Part shown: positions 30,315-41,599 of the stretch, piece by piece
How the letters are laid out: each line of letters starts with the position of its first letter
How positions within the stretch are numbered: position 1 is the stretch's first letter
Source: Escallonia rubra
Taxonomy: Eukaryota > Streptophyta > Magnoliopsida > Escalloniales > Escalloniaceae
Length of the DNA: 64,000 bases
Reading direction: 5' to 3'
Assembly: GCA_033065855.1 (NCBI GenBank)
Contig: JAVXUO010002324.1
Location: 1-64,000 of the forward strand
The notes under the pieces: generated by a model
What the model was told of the DNA's origin: nothing
The model's database searches: none
The model's input: only the letters and a program-made list of their open reading frames with translations
Position numbers and translations under genes: made by a program

Positions 30315-31601
30315 TGTAGCAAACCATCTCAAAAAAATCCCTGATGAATTTTAGAACTCCCTATCTTATTTAATTTAAAAATAGGAAAAATAAGAAACAA
30401 CTAAGAAATTGACTCTAAGGGGCTCAAAGGATAGCTAATCTCTCGAAAGCAGATAAATGGGTCTGGGGACTAAGTTATGTAGTGGGAAGGCGTTAAGCAC
30501 CCGCACACTCTTTCGGTCTCTACTTCATATTGTTGTTTGGACTTTAAAATTCATAACATGTGAAATGAAATAAACCTAACCCTAAGTTAACTTTTATATT
30601 TGTGGCTTGTACTCGATATCAGGGGTCGAATTGCCTATCTTTTCGCTCGGACAAACCGGAATCAAAACCACCGTAGTTCAACTCTAGTCCTACGGGAAGT
30701 AATCTACATTTTGGTCTTAGACTTAAACTTAGAAATGAAAATGACTCCTTTTAATTTTTATAGTACAAATGCGATCCTAGGAAATGGAAGACAATTCTAT
30801 AATGATAAACTAGACTAGAAAGCTAATAAAATTACCTCGGGAGTTTGCTTGTTGGATGACTCGGGAATGTTCTTTGAAGGATCCACGATGTAGGAAATTA
30901 AATGACTTATAAAGGGCTAAATAGAGATGATATACCGCTTCACAGGAGAAATGGTGTAGAAGCTTTAGAGATAATAAGCTTAATTGAAACTGAAATCCTG
31001 ACCCTAAAAATGAAGGCCAATGAGCCTATTTATAGAGCACTGGGCGCCAGAAAAATGATAAGATTGGCTATGCTAGTCAGCAAGTTAGAGATAAGCCAGA
31101 CTATTTGATAAAAATTGCAGATTGACAAAAGTCAACTAACCGGCCGGTTCATCCCAAAATTTTATAACATTTTTCTGAATTTCAGGGGCATTATCCAATT
31201 CTAATTTTGGTAATTACCTATGATTTTGCAAATGGGATGTACTCGATTCATGATTTATCTTCCTCAACCCTATAAATCATTGATTTAATCCTTTGCATCA
31301 GGTACACTTCACAAAATAATTCCTCAAATTATCTATATAAAATAAGGTGAATAAAATACATCTAAACACTTGGACTGGATTGACACAATTGGACCGGATT
31401 GCTAAACTGGACTGGACTTGACCACTGGACTTGACTAATGACCTTAACAATTAGCCTTATGACCTTGACAACTGGACTGGATTGGACCAAATTAATTAAT
31501 TAAGTTACATTGCTAGGCCTAAGCTTAATAATTAACTTTAATTACTAATAAAGCCCAATATTTTTTGAATTAATAATTACTACAGAGATGGGGTGTCTAC
31601 G
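30315..31601 (-). repeat. LTR-like unit A of a Tat/Ogre-like gypsy element
   Basis: On the minus strand it starts near GTAGACACCCCATC and ends GGTTTGCTACA. It aligns with 31743-33075 over its length (for example AACTAATCTCTC, GCACCCGC..CCCTTTCGGT). A TGTAGACACCCC start is common among plant Tat-type LTRs. A GAGGGGCTCC purine tract lies just before the minus-strand start. Confidence 0.6.
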
Positions 31602-31742
31602 GAGCCCCTCGGTGTGGGAGCTTGCACGCGGGCGAACATTACAGAAAAATAACAAATTTTTGTAGTGAACCACGAAAGAGACCATAAGACTCTTGACGGA
31701 GTTGCATAGCTTGACACTGATATGAGGTCAGACCTTTACGGT

Positions 31743-33075
31743 GTGTGGCGCACCGCCTCTAGAAAAATCCCTGGAAGGATTTGATGGAGTCTCCATCTTA
31801 TTTAATAAGTGAAAATAAGAAAAAACCAAAAAATGACTCAAAAGAGTCCAAAAGGACAACTAATCTCTCAAAATCGGGAGAAAGGTTCTTGGACTAATTT
31901 ACTCAACAAGACGGTATTAGGCACCCGCCGCGCCCTTTCGGTTTCTACTTCGTTTTTAATGTTTTTTGGTCCTAAAGAATAAGTAGCATGTAATTTACAA
32001 CAAGACTCACCCTAAGCTAACTCTTACTGTTTTGGCTCGAACTCAACAACAGGAGTCAAGTGGCCTACGTATCCGATCGGACCAATAGAAATCAAAACTA
32101 CCATAGTTTGACACTTGTCATGTGGGAAGTAGTCTACAATTCAAACCTAGACTTAGACAAAGAAAATAATTGAAAAACGACTCTCTTTTATGGTTTTTGA
32201 AATGAAATGTGACTACGAGAAATGGGAGACAAATTATATGATTTCTACCCTAAGAAAGCTAGTAAAGATTACCTCGCGATATAGTTTGCCTTGATGACTC
32301 GGCTATATTCTTCGTGCTATCCACAGTGCAAAATAATAAAAAAGATGTTTTTAGAGTGATTTGGATGGCTAAGATTCTCGAGAGAGGCTGGATGTCACTT
32401 CACAAAGAAATGACATGCAAACTTTAAGGAGAATAAGCTTCTGGGCTCACTAGAGGTCGACCCTTGAAAATAAAGGCCAAGGTCCATTTTTATAGTCCTC
32501 AAGGTTGCAGAATCTGATGATTGTCAATGCCAATCTTTATGCCTGGAGATAAGTCAGAATGAGTGATAAAATCGCTGATTGACAAAAGTCAACTAACTGG
32601 CCGGTTAGTCAAAAATCGACCGGTTCTAATTATTAAAAATGATTTTTCTCAAATTTTGGGGCATAATGTGACACTATTTTTTATAATTATCTTAAAAATT
32701 ACAAATGGGAAGTACCAGATTTTGAATAAGTCACTTCCTAACCATAAAATAGATTTATTTGATCTTTTTTTTATCAAGGATAATTCATGGATTGTTTCCC
32801 AAAATTATCTAGAAAAATTACACCAACTAGCATAATCTAGACCATGGATTGGACTAATGCAACTGGATTGGACTAACGGACCGGACTGACATGCAATAGA
32901 CTGAACTGGACAGCTTAACTGGATCAGACACGACAATTTAACTAGACTAAATTAATTAAATAAAACCAGACTGCATTAACTACATTACCAAGCCCAAACT
33001 CAATAATCTCTTCTAATAAACAATAAGGCCCATTATTTAATTAATTAAAAATGCCTAAAAAATGGGGTGTCTGTA
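31743..33075 (-). repeat. LTR-like unit B of the same element
   Basis: Direct repeat of unit A. The 140 bases beyond each unit (31602-31742 and 33076-33215) are also similar to each other, so the whole 1.4-kb LTR-plus-tail block is tandemly repeated. Both contain GGCCGGTT motifs that recur at 34220-34370. Confidence 0.6.
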
Positions 33076-33344
33076 GAGCTCCTTGGGGATAGAGCGTGCT
33101 AGCGGGTGAACATCACCGAAAAAGAAGGACAACACAATTTTGTAGAGAAAACATAGAAAAAGACCACGTGACTCGAAGACAGACTCACAAAGATATAATG
33201 TCGGACCTTCACAGGTTTCCTACGCATCCTCTCAAGAGGAATCAGACCAGCGTAGTTCGGAAAGGATAAAATATTGTCCGAAGCTGGAGCCAACAGTAAC
33301 AATGGTTGGTCGTTGAACAATATAAAAGAGAAAATTTATGCTTG

Positions 33345-33830
33345 TTATCGGAGCCATCAAATCAATCTGAATGGTCGACAGACAAAACTCATGTCTAGAT
33401 ATCGGAGCCCCCAAATCGATTTGAAAGGTTCATTTAGACATAAGAATAAAATAACTAATCAGTCAGTTGCTAGAGCCCCTAAATCGATTTAAAAAGGTCA
33501 ATGAATGATATGTCGAACAAAACACCTTGTCTGTTACCAGAGACACTAACTCGATTTAAACGGTCAACAGACAAGCACACGTCTACATACCAGAGCCCCC
33601 AAATTAATTTGAAGGGTCGTTTAGACGCGTAAAGGAATCTTGTATATAATCAGTGCCCTAAAATCTATTTGAAAGGGTCGACATACAATATGAAAAGGAT
33701 TTTGACCGTTATCGGAGCTCACATCGATTTTAAAGGGCCAACAGACAAAATGAGAATAACTTTGAACATTACCGGATGAGCCCTCGAATCGATTCAAATG
33801 GGTCGACGAAACAAGTGAAAACCTGAATAA
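33345..33830 (+). repeat. Imperfect 65-75-bp tandem repeat, ATCGAT core
   Basis: About seven units share CCCAAATCGATTTGAAAGG or close variants, then GGTCGACAGACAAAA-like sequence. Such arrays between pol and the 3' LTR are usual in Tat-lineage elements and fit the position next to unit B. Confidence 0.8.
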
Positions 33831-34214
33831 TACCTGGAACCAACAATGCTCTACGGTGGTTGGACTTTGAATGGAGAAAATGAATTCACTTGAAGGGAAT
33901 AAGCTGTTGCGATTGACAACGAGCACGGAATCTTGTATTGGTCTTTCACGTACAAGGATTGATGAATATAACATTGGACTTGGAAGACATCTGGGTCATG
34001 AACCAACACAAGGATGTGATATCAGACATGTGCAGGTGGGCATACAAACATGCTATTACTGGATAATAACGCCCTCAGGGGAATAAACATATATCACTCG
34101 ACAATGAACGGGCAAACAAACACAAAAAATGGTATTGACAGTGCAATTATTAAAAGCACACAAGCACAAAAGCATGCATTCTAATAAATTTGTTGTTTTC
34201 ATTTATTTTTATGG

Positions 34215-34375
34215 AGCTTCGAAAATTGGCCGGTTTTTCAGAACCGTTGAGGGATTTAAAAATTTAAGTCGAAAATCGGCCGGTTAGTTAGCAAGTTTTT
34301 GAAAGCACAAAAATTGGCCGGTTAGTCAGTCACCTTGACAGACTTAAATGACAAAATCGGCCGGTTTGACTACCC
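34215..34375. repeat. Cluster of GGCCGGTTAGTC motifs
   Basis: AAAATCGGCCGGTTAGTTAG, AAATTGGCCGGTTAGTCAG and AAAATCGGCCGGTTTGAC lie about 50 bases apart, just upstream of the first mobile-domain frame. Looser copies occur at 31135, 32590 and 37190-37400. Confidence 0.75.
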
Positions 34376-34502
34376 AGTTTTGCACGCTATTTTAGGGTTT
34401 CTTCAAAAGACTTCTGATTCAATCCCACTCCAATCTCTCTCAGATTTCTTCTCTCTAGGAGTACTAAGTCGTAGATTCTAGCCCTAATCACACGTCCTAA
34501 CC

Positions 34503-34510
34503 TATAAATA
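34503..34510 (+). promoter_or_regulatory. TATA box before the first mobile-domain frame
   Basis: TATAAATA lies 40 bases before the ATG at 34551, with CTCTCC and TCTCTCAG pyrimidine tracts between, as in plant promoters with a short leader. Confidence 0.5.
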
Positions 34511-34550
34511 CAACCAATTACCTCTCCATTTCTCTCAGTTTTGCATAAAC

Positions 34551-36893
34551 ATGGAGGATTATGTGCGAACTCGTAAAGGGCACGAAGGAGGACCCCAAAT
34601 CGAGAAAACAAGCCAGTTTCAATGGAAGAACAAGTTCGATGATCATTTGTTTCTCACTCCAGAGCAAGGCACTCACCTCAGCACTCTACTTTGCGGAGGA
34701 GGTATGTTTTACCTGAAATTTTCTTCTAGACACACACTCTTTCACCTTGTTTCATACACACACCATGCCCATGCACGGTTGATCCCACGCATTAGGTTTT
34801 TCATGCAATTCTTTCATGAACCAGATGGTTCATTAGGTTTTCCTCTTTGTTTTGTGAATTTGTAGCCTCTCCTCGTGAATATGCTATTTAGGGGCTCCCC
34901 TAACCTTGTGAGATAGTGGTGGGCAAAAATCCCCCCTCATGTTAAGAATAGAGTAGCCGCTACGGGCTTCGGTCCCTTTTGGATGGGTTGCATGCTTTTA
35001 CCCGGAGTAAGAAGCATATCCTTTGCCTTGTTGAGTATTGGCGGAATTCCACCAACACCTTCCATATGCCATTTGGGGAGGCAACAGTCACCCCATTTGA
35101 TTTTAAAAACATCACCGGTGTTCGTTGTCGAGGGAGGCATGTAGCTTGGGCCCATGATCTCGATAAATATCATGATCTTGTGGTCCTTTTACTCGGCTAT
35201 GAGCCGTCCTTCAAAAAGGGTGGTTCGATACTCTGGGGTTCCATCTGTACTCATTACGAGCATATGAACTTGGAGGTGATGAAGTCCGTAGCGATTGATC
35301 AGTTTATTTGGGGATTCTTGCTTTACACTCTAGGGGAAACCCTATTTAGCAATGGGGATGACTCCGTCCAGGTGTGGTGCCTTCGGTCCCTTAGAGGTGA
35401 TTGAGGAGATTGGGGAGTACGACTGGGTTACTCCCGCTCTGGCTTCTTTGTATCGGTCGATGGGTGTAGTGTCTCGGAGGCAGTCGCTTAACTTCATGGG
35501 ATTTTGTTGTGTCAAGGAGGTATGCCTAAGCTATTTGATTATTTTCTAATGACTCTGATGCTTATTCTTGAAATATCCTCACATGTGCCATATTTCCACA
35601 GTTTTGGGCTTCTGAGGTTCTGGGTTCTCGCGCCCCTCGCCTAGCGGAGGCGGCTCCTGCTGAGACTACACTGGCGATGACCCGATATAATTTTAGGGAC
35701 GAGCGAGCTGGCATTTTTGAGTTCGTGCACTGAGACAGTTTTAATGGGTTGAGACAGCGCCTAGTAAGCAAGCTACCGGTTCATGCAATTTTTCTTTCTA
35801 AAACATGCTTGTCAACTTCTCTCATTTTTCTTTTTTCAATTCAGGAATCCCTGTCTCGGTGGCACAATGTTGGAGACTATGCTAAGGAGTTTGGTCATAC
35901 TCGGTACCAAATGCTATTGGTAGGATCCTCGAAAGACGAGTTCTACCTAGGAGATAGGGTACTTCCTCAGCATCATATGGAAGACATGGGTTTTAGGATA
36001 CTAATTGCTCCTCCTGAGGAGATGTACTGCACAACGGAGCTAGACCGAGGGCTGAAACAGACTCCAACCCCTGAGCATGAGCCCATCCCACGACCCGAGA
36101 GAGATTATAAGGTCTTTGGCCTCAAATAACTTGCTCGAATCCATACAGTGATCTCTAGCCTTGACTTTGCTTTATTTATTCATGTTATGCATGCAAGACC
36201 TTGAATTGGTGCTTTTCCATGTGTAGGTCCCTTGCTCCCTACTCCGAGATACTTACAGGATGATACATAGCCTTAAAGGCATGGTGTCCGGCTACCGGGA
36301 CATGCTCTCTGTTTACGAAACTTCGTAATGGGGTATAGAGACGTCTACTTCCACTCTCTTGGTGCCACCTTTGGGAGGTGGATCGAGTGGCCGACCCAGC
36401 TTTGCGGTGCCCCTATTAGTGCTACTAGTACCCCTAGGGCTACCTCAGTTGTTTCCAAGGGCAAGCAGATAAAGAGTATAACGGTGACTTGGACTTGAAA
36501 GAAGAAGCCTACACCGGTGCCAGACCTATCCAAGGACAAGGAAGTAGCTGCAGGAAGCAAGAGAAAGGCTCTGACCACTCCCTTGAAACAAAGACGGAAA
36601 TCGTCTCGAATCGCCACGGTCTTCAGACACACATACAAGAAGCCCTAGTCTAAGGAGACGGTGATAGTTGAGTCCTTCCTCAACCCAGAAGAGGAGAAAA
36701 ATGAAGACGAAAGTGAGGGATAGGCAACAAAGATTGAAGCTACTCCTGAGGAGGCTAAGGAAGAGCTTAGGAGAAAACCCAAGGGGGCTTGGAGTCCAGC
36801 TGCGAGTACGTGCCCATCGCCAAGAGATCCCGGAGGAAGCCTTGAAGACAACTACTACTATTAGCCCTAGGTCTAGAGTTAGGCCTAGCTATT
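34551..36893 (+). pseudogene. Plant-mobile-domain-like reading frames, antisense in a Tat-like element
   Basis: Coding-like blocks start at 34551 (MEDYVRTRKGHEGG). The block at about 34979-35404 has LVEYWRNSTNTFHMPFGEAT and VTPFDFKNITGV, the signature of the plant mobile domain (PMD; known from MAIN/MAIL proteins and from transposons), then IDQFIWGFLLYTLGETLF. Later blocks include IGEYDWVTPALASLYRSM and SRWHNVGDYAKEFGHTRYQM, and the last is a lysine/glutamate-rich tail. GT-AG introns are plausible between blocks. It lies on the plus strand, opposite to the neighbouring integrase and LTR-like units, as in Tat-lineage elements with an extra antisense frame. It could instead be a host-like PMD gene swept into the region. 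I treat it as part of a fossil. Confidence 0.6.
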
Positions 36894-37529
36894 AGAACTT
36901 TGGTTAGAGTCCTTTGGGGACTAACCATTTCATTGAACGTACTTAAACACTTACATTTCTGTGTTTTAGTTAATGACTATCCTATTAACTCCTATGTTAA
37001 TGTATATCACAAGTATATACTCACACACATGCACGGAAAGAAAGGAGGATGGTATGAGAATGAATTGAACTAGAGTTTGAGAAATTTGAGACTTAATAGG
37101 TATAGGGTTTGGCCTGAAAATAAGCAAACCCTTCAAAATTTTGACAAAGACTGACTAACTGACCAAAAATATTCTCAACGAAATTCGACTGGTTGGTCAA
37201 AGCCTAAATCAAATTTTAAGGCCAAACAGGACGGTTGCTCAGAGAAAAACACAAATTTCAAACTAAAATTGGCTGGTTGGTCATAATAAAATTTAATTTT
37301 CTTGAGAGAATCGGACAGTTGATCAGTGACATGGACCATCAAATGTGGAAATTAAATAGGAAAATCGGCTGGTTAGTGGAAATCCGGACGGTTTTTTCGA
37401 TAAAATCTTGTAAAAGTTTTAGAATTTTGACTCCTAACTCTATACAAATTCTAGCTACTTGACTACATATATCCAGGACTCATCCTTTCAGAATAAAATT
37501 CATTCCTTCTTCTCTTTTCAAAACTCTCA
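36894..37529 (+). other. Spacer with GGCTGGTTGGTC-type motifs
   Basis: No gene. Motifs such as AAAATTGGCTGGTTGGTCA and AAAATCGGCTGGTTAGTGG recur at 37190-37400. They are diverged relatives of the cluster at 34215 and again directly precede a mobile-domain-like frame. Confidence 0.55.
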
Positions 37530-38354
37530 ATGGCTTTTGAAGATGATCCCACAATCTTCGAGCTCTAAATACCGTGCATTCTTGGACTCCTTCAACAAGA
37601 TTGAATTGATCCACCTAGACGGGCGATTCAAACTGAAATCTGTAATAAGCTTGAGGAGCGTGGTAATTCGTGAAGACATTCTCTGTGCTGCTTGTAAATT
37701 TTGGCATGTTAAGGATCATGTTGTCCGCTTTGGTCGGACCGAACTTTTCCCTCCAGAATTCTCTGCCCTGGTAGATATCCCAACCAATCTTCCAAATATT
37801 GTTCCAGCCGTTGAAGATGGTTATGCCAAGTCCTTCAAAACTTTGTTAAAGGTCCTAACGAAGCGCGCTCGGTCCTTCATTCAGGGTGATGTTATTCAAC
37901 TGTCTCCCTTAATAGAGTATTTTTTTGTCAAGCCAACTGGTCGTGATCAACAGTATGCAAATGGTCGAGTGGCAGCCCTGGCATTACGTTTCGGCCCTGG
38001 GTTATTGATATGAGGCTAGCTGACATTCTGCTTCAAGTGTTCACCCAAGGTAAAACCCTGATCCTCTTAGTGGTAGTTGAAACTTTACCTGGTATCACCG
38101 ATGTTCATAAAGGTCCCAGCGTCGCCTTCGGAGGCACTTCTTTAATTTTGCACATGTGGTTGCTGGACCATATGCCCCTATTAGCCTAACCTGTTGTGAC
38201 ATGGTATAGCCCCAGTGCTTTCTGCTCTCGACCTTTACTCTTCCAAGGTTGTTCTGGCATAGACGACTAGACTCACTTCCTCTGTGTAGTCCGAGGATAT
38301 CCGTTGGCCCTCTAAATGGTAGAGGGCTCGTGGACCACTTCTAAACGTTAGCTG
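37530..38354 (+). pseudogene. Second mobile-domain-like frame, left part
   Basis: The frame contains KYRAFLDSFNKIELIHLDGR, REDILCAACKFWHVKDHVVR and FGRTELFPPEFSALVDIP, then a stretch ending RVAALALRFGPGLLI. The order FW..VV.FG..EL.P...F resembles extra frames of Tat-lineage retrotransposons related to the plant mobile domain, but I am less sure than for the first. It is interrupted at AGCTG by the copia element 38355-48638, and similar coding sequence resumes at 48639. Treated as a fossil. Confidence 0.5.
38350..38354. other. 5-bp target duplication of the SIRE-like element, left
   Basis: AGCTG, repeated at 48639-48643. Confidence 0.95.
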
Positions 38355-38774
38355 TGTTGACTTGTTGATTTTGATGATTCTAGACTTATTATCTCTAACA
38401 TTAATCTGACAACATTATTAAGATAAACATTTCAGGATTTATCTTAATCAAACAAAGACAAGATCTTGACATGGACAAAGCTTGAACTTGGACTTGGACT
38501 CGGGATTTAAAGACTTGGACTACATTGAAGATGCAAGAGCCTGAAGTCTATTTTTCCTTGTTAGCATTTCTAAGTCTTTCTTAAAAGATCTTGTCTTAAT
38601 CAAACAAACAAAAGATCTTGACATGGACAAAGCTTGAACTTGGACTTGGACTCGGGATTTAAGGACTTGGACCACATTGAAGATGCAAGAACTTGAAGTC
38701 TATTTTTCCTTGTTAGCATTTCTAAGTCTTTCTTAAAAGATCTGACAGAAATTCTAGTAAAGAACCAAAATTGT

Positions 38775-39085
38775 TTCTTTTAGTCGAAGGCAAACAACTT
38801 TTAGTCGACTAAATTGGGCAGTTCTTTCTTTCCAGTCTTACAATGTACTTTTAGTCGAAGCCAATACTTTTAATCGAAGTCAAATGTTTTAGTCGAAGCC
38901 AAAACTTTTAGTCGAAGCCAAATATTTGAGTCGAAGCCAAAACTTTTAGTCGAAGCCAAATGTTTTAGTCAAAGTCAAATTCTTTAGTCGAAGCCAAATC
39001 TTTTAGTCGAAGCCAAATCTTTTAGTCGAAGCCAAAACTTTTAGTCGAAGCAAAACTTTTAGTCGACTCAATCTCTAGTTTTAGT
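38775..39085 (+). repeat. 18-19-bp tandem array in the LTR (TTTTAGTCGAAGCCAAA)
   Basis: About a dozen units of TTTTAGTCGAAGCCAAAAC, mixed with TTTTAGTCGACT half-palindromes, end about 50 bases before the TATA box. The same array occurs in the 3' LTR at 47750-48060. Confidence 0.9.
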
Positions 39086-39137
39086 CGAATCCTTTTTTCG
39101 GACTTTTCCTTCCAAAATGGTTCACTTCCGTTACTTG

Positions 39138-39145
39138 TATAAAAA
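39138..39145 (+). promoter_or_regulatory. LTR TATA box
   Basis: TATAAAAA after the tandem array, in the usual U3 position. Transcription would begin about 30 bases downstream. Confidence 0.6.
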
Positions 39146-39697
39146 GGGGTCCTGGAGAGCATTTAACACATCTCTTGCGAATTTTTTTTGACTCTCAAAA
39201 ATCATCTAAAAAAAACTCTCTCTCATCTTGATCTCTTATTCTTATCTATTCTTTATTGAGTGAGTTCATTTTTGAGATAGTTCATTGTAAGCTTCTTGGT
39301 TTGGTTCTTGAAAGAATATAGATCTTCCTACCTAAGAAGGCTTAGTCTTAGTTTTCATTGTAACATCTGCTCAAGAAGGAGCTTGTTTGTTGTATTCAAA
39401 TTGTAAATCTCTTTTCATTTGTAAACTGTTGGAAGCCTTGGAAGGGTTTCGAAAATTGTACTGCGGTTTGAGCTAGCACCCGAGGCTAGCTGGTTTAGTG
39501 AAAGGCTCGAGTAGGTCTCCCTCGTGTGGAGTGCTCGAGGACTGGACAGAGGCTGGTGGGGCCGAACCAGTATAAATATCTGTGTTGAATTTATTACTAT
39601 TATATATGTCATTACTCTGTAATCTCATTTTTAATTTATACTCAAAGTTGTAAAACACCTATTCACCCCTCTCTAGGTGTATTTAGGGACCTACAAG

Positions 39698-39709
39698 TGG
39701 TATCAGAGC
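39698..39709 (+). other. Primer-binding site (initiator tRNA-Met)
   Basis: TGGTATCAGAGC two bases after the 5' LTR. Confidence 0.95.
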
Positions 39710-39763
39710 CGTGTGCTCTGGTATTTCTCTGTGACTTAATCATCAAGAGCTAAAGATCGTATT

Positions 39764-41599
39764 ATGGAAGAAGAATCAGCAACCATCAGGCCACCCTTGT
39801 TGAAGAATGACAACTACAGCTACTGGAAAAATCGTAAGAGGAATTTTCTGAGGCAGGATACACACGTGTGGTATGTTGTAGAAAATGGTCCTATAATTTC
39901 AATGAAGGATGGATCGGATGGAACCAAGATTCCGAAAGGAATTCTTGAAATGGACACTCATGAGGCGCATCTTTTTTCCATGGATGATAAAGCTAAGAAC
40001 ATTATCAGCTGTGGCCTTGACATGAATGAGTACAATCGAGTCTCAGCATGTGAAACAACTAGAGAAATGTGAAGATTGTTGGAAGTTACTCAGGAAGGAA
40101 CAAATCAAGTAAAAGAGACCAAGATCAACATGTTGGTCCAGCAGTATGAGAGGCCTTCAAGATGAAGGAGCACGAGTCCATAAATGAGATGTACTCCAGA
40201 TTCACACTCATTATAAATGGACTGAAGCTTTTGGGTAAAATCTATCCAGAAAATGAAGTTGTCCGAAAAATTCTCAGATCTCTTCCAAAGAGATGGGAAG
40301 CAAAACTCACAGCCATTCAAGAGGCAAAGGACTTGAATGTGCAAAAGCTTGAAGAATTGGTGGCTTCTCTAATGACTCATGAAATTACAATGAAAATTCA
40401 TGATGAAGAAGAAACCACTTCCAAGAAGAAGAACTTGGCTCTTAAAGCTGAGACCCTCTCATGAACCTACAGAGAGCAGCGACGATTCTGATTCTGAAAT
40501 GGCTCTCATCACTCGAAAGTTCAAGAAGTTTCTCGCAAGAAAGCGAGATGGGAAGATTAGGAGAAATCCTACAGACCAATCACATCAGAGAAATAACAGT
40601 GATTGGAATGTAAAGGAAAATCCTGATGCCTGCTATGAATGCGGCAGAACTGGGCACATCAAAAAATATTGTCCGCAACTCAAAAACAAGACTGCAAGCA
40701 GCAACAGTCGAGACTTCAAAGAAAAGAAGTTCAAGTCCAGAAAAGCTCTGCTGACTTGGCATGACTCTGATGAAAGTGATAAAGAAATTAGCGAAGATGA
40801 TGACGTAGTTCAACTTTGCTTCATGGCCAAAGATGATGATTCCAAGGTAATCTCTGAAAATCCTGATTATAATGAACTTAAGTCAGCTTTTCTCGAACTC
40901 AGTGAAAATTATGAAAAGTTAAAAGTTAAAAATGCTTATCTAAAAAATAAGGCTCTTTCTTTGATAAGTACTGTTGAAGAGTTGGAAGGCGAAAAGGAAG
41001 AGTTGCAAGAAAAGATTGAACTTTATATTTCTGAAAATGTTTCTTTAGAAAATAATCTGAATGCTTCTAAGAAGGAAAATTCTCTTTTGTCTTCTGAAAT
41101 TCAATCTCTCAGAGGAGTAAAAGTTCCAGTTGAAAACGAATCCTTAAAATTTCAACTGGAATATATTTCTACACAAAAAATGAATTTAGAAAAGAAGATT
41201 GAAGATCTGAATTTTACTCTTTCAAAATTTATCCAAGGAATAGAGAATTTGGATATTCTTTTGGAAAGACAAAGATGTGTTTTTGAGAAAAGTGGAATCG
41301 GTTACGATCCTTCAAAAAAGCAAAAGGATTATAAAAATTTCTTTAACAAAAATTTAGCTTCATGCTCTCCATTCACACTCTGTACAGTATGTAACAAGAA
41401 AAGACACTTAGTTAAAAATTGTCCTGTTAATGCTGTTAAAAATCAGTCATTCTCTTCTATTACAAAGAATAAAATGAAACAAGTTTGGGTGCCAAAATCT
41501 TGTTTATCTAATCTTCCAGGACCCAAGAAAGCGTGGGTACCTAAAGGAACGAAAGCAGAATCTGTTGTAGGTATGCTTGAAAGCAAGGGTAGACTATAA
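39764..41599 (+). pseudogene. gag region of the SIRE-like element (fossil)
   Basis: Begins MEEESATIRPPLLKNDNYSY, the copia gag start seen also at 52528. It continues with a UBN2-like domain (SINEMYSRFTLIINGLKLLG; VVRKILRSLPKRWEAKLTAI), a CCHC knuckle (CYECGRTGHIKKYC), a long coiled-coil-like lysine/glutamate-rich stretch and a second knuckle-like motif (CTVCNKKRHLVKNC). Gag would package the RNA in particles. The start lies 54 bases after the PBS. The region is broken. Confidence 0.88.

Larger units (their letters stand above)
38355..39695 (+). repeat. 5' LTR of the SIRE-like element
   Basis: 1341 bp, starting TGTTGACTTGTTGATTTTGA and ending GGGACCTACA. It contains the tandem TTTTAGTCGAAGCCAAA array (about 38775-39085) and, at 39138, a TATA box followed by a leader with TCATCTTGATCTC. 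The 3' partner is 47473-48638. Confidence 0.95.

Noticed and set aside
38775-39085. CRISPR-like array of TTTTAGTCGAAGCC
   Set aside because: Very short tandem units inside an LTR, duplicated in the 3' LTR.
39698-39709. Partial tRNA gene
   Set aside because: Only the 12-base primer-binding complement to tRNA-Met; no cloverleaf around it.
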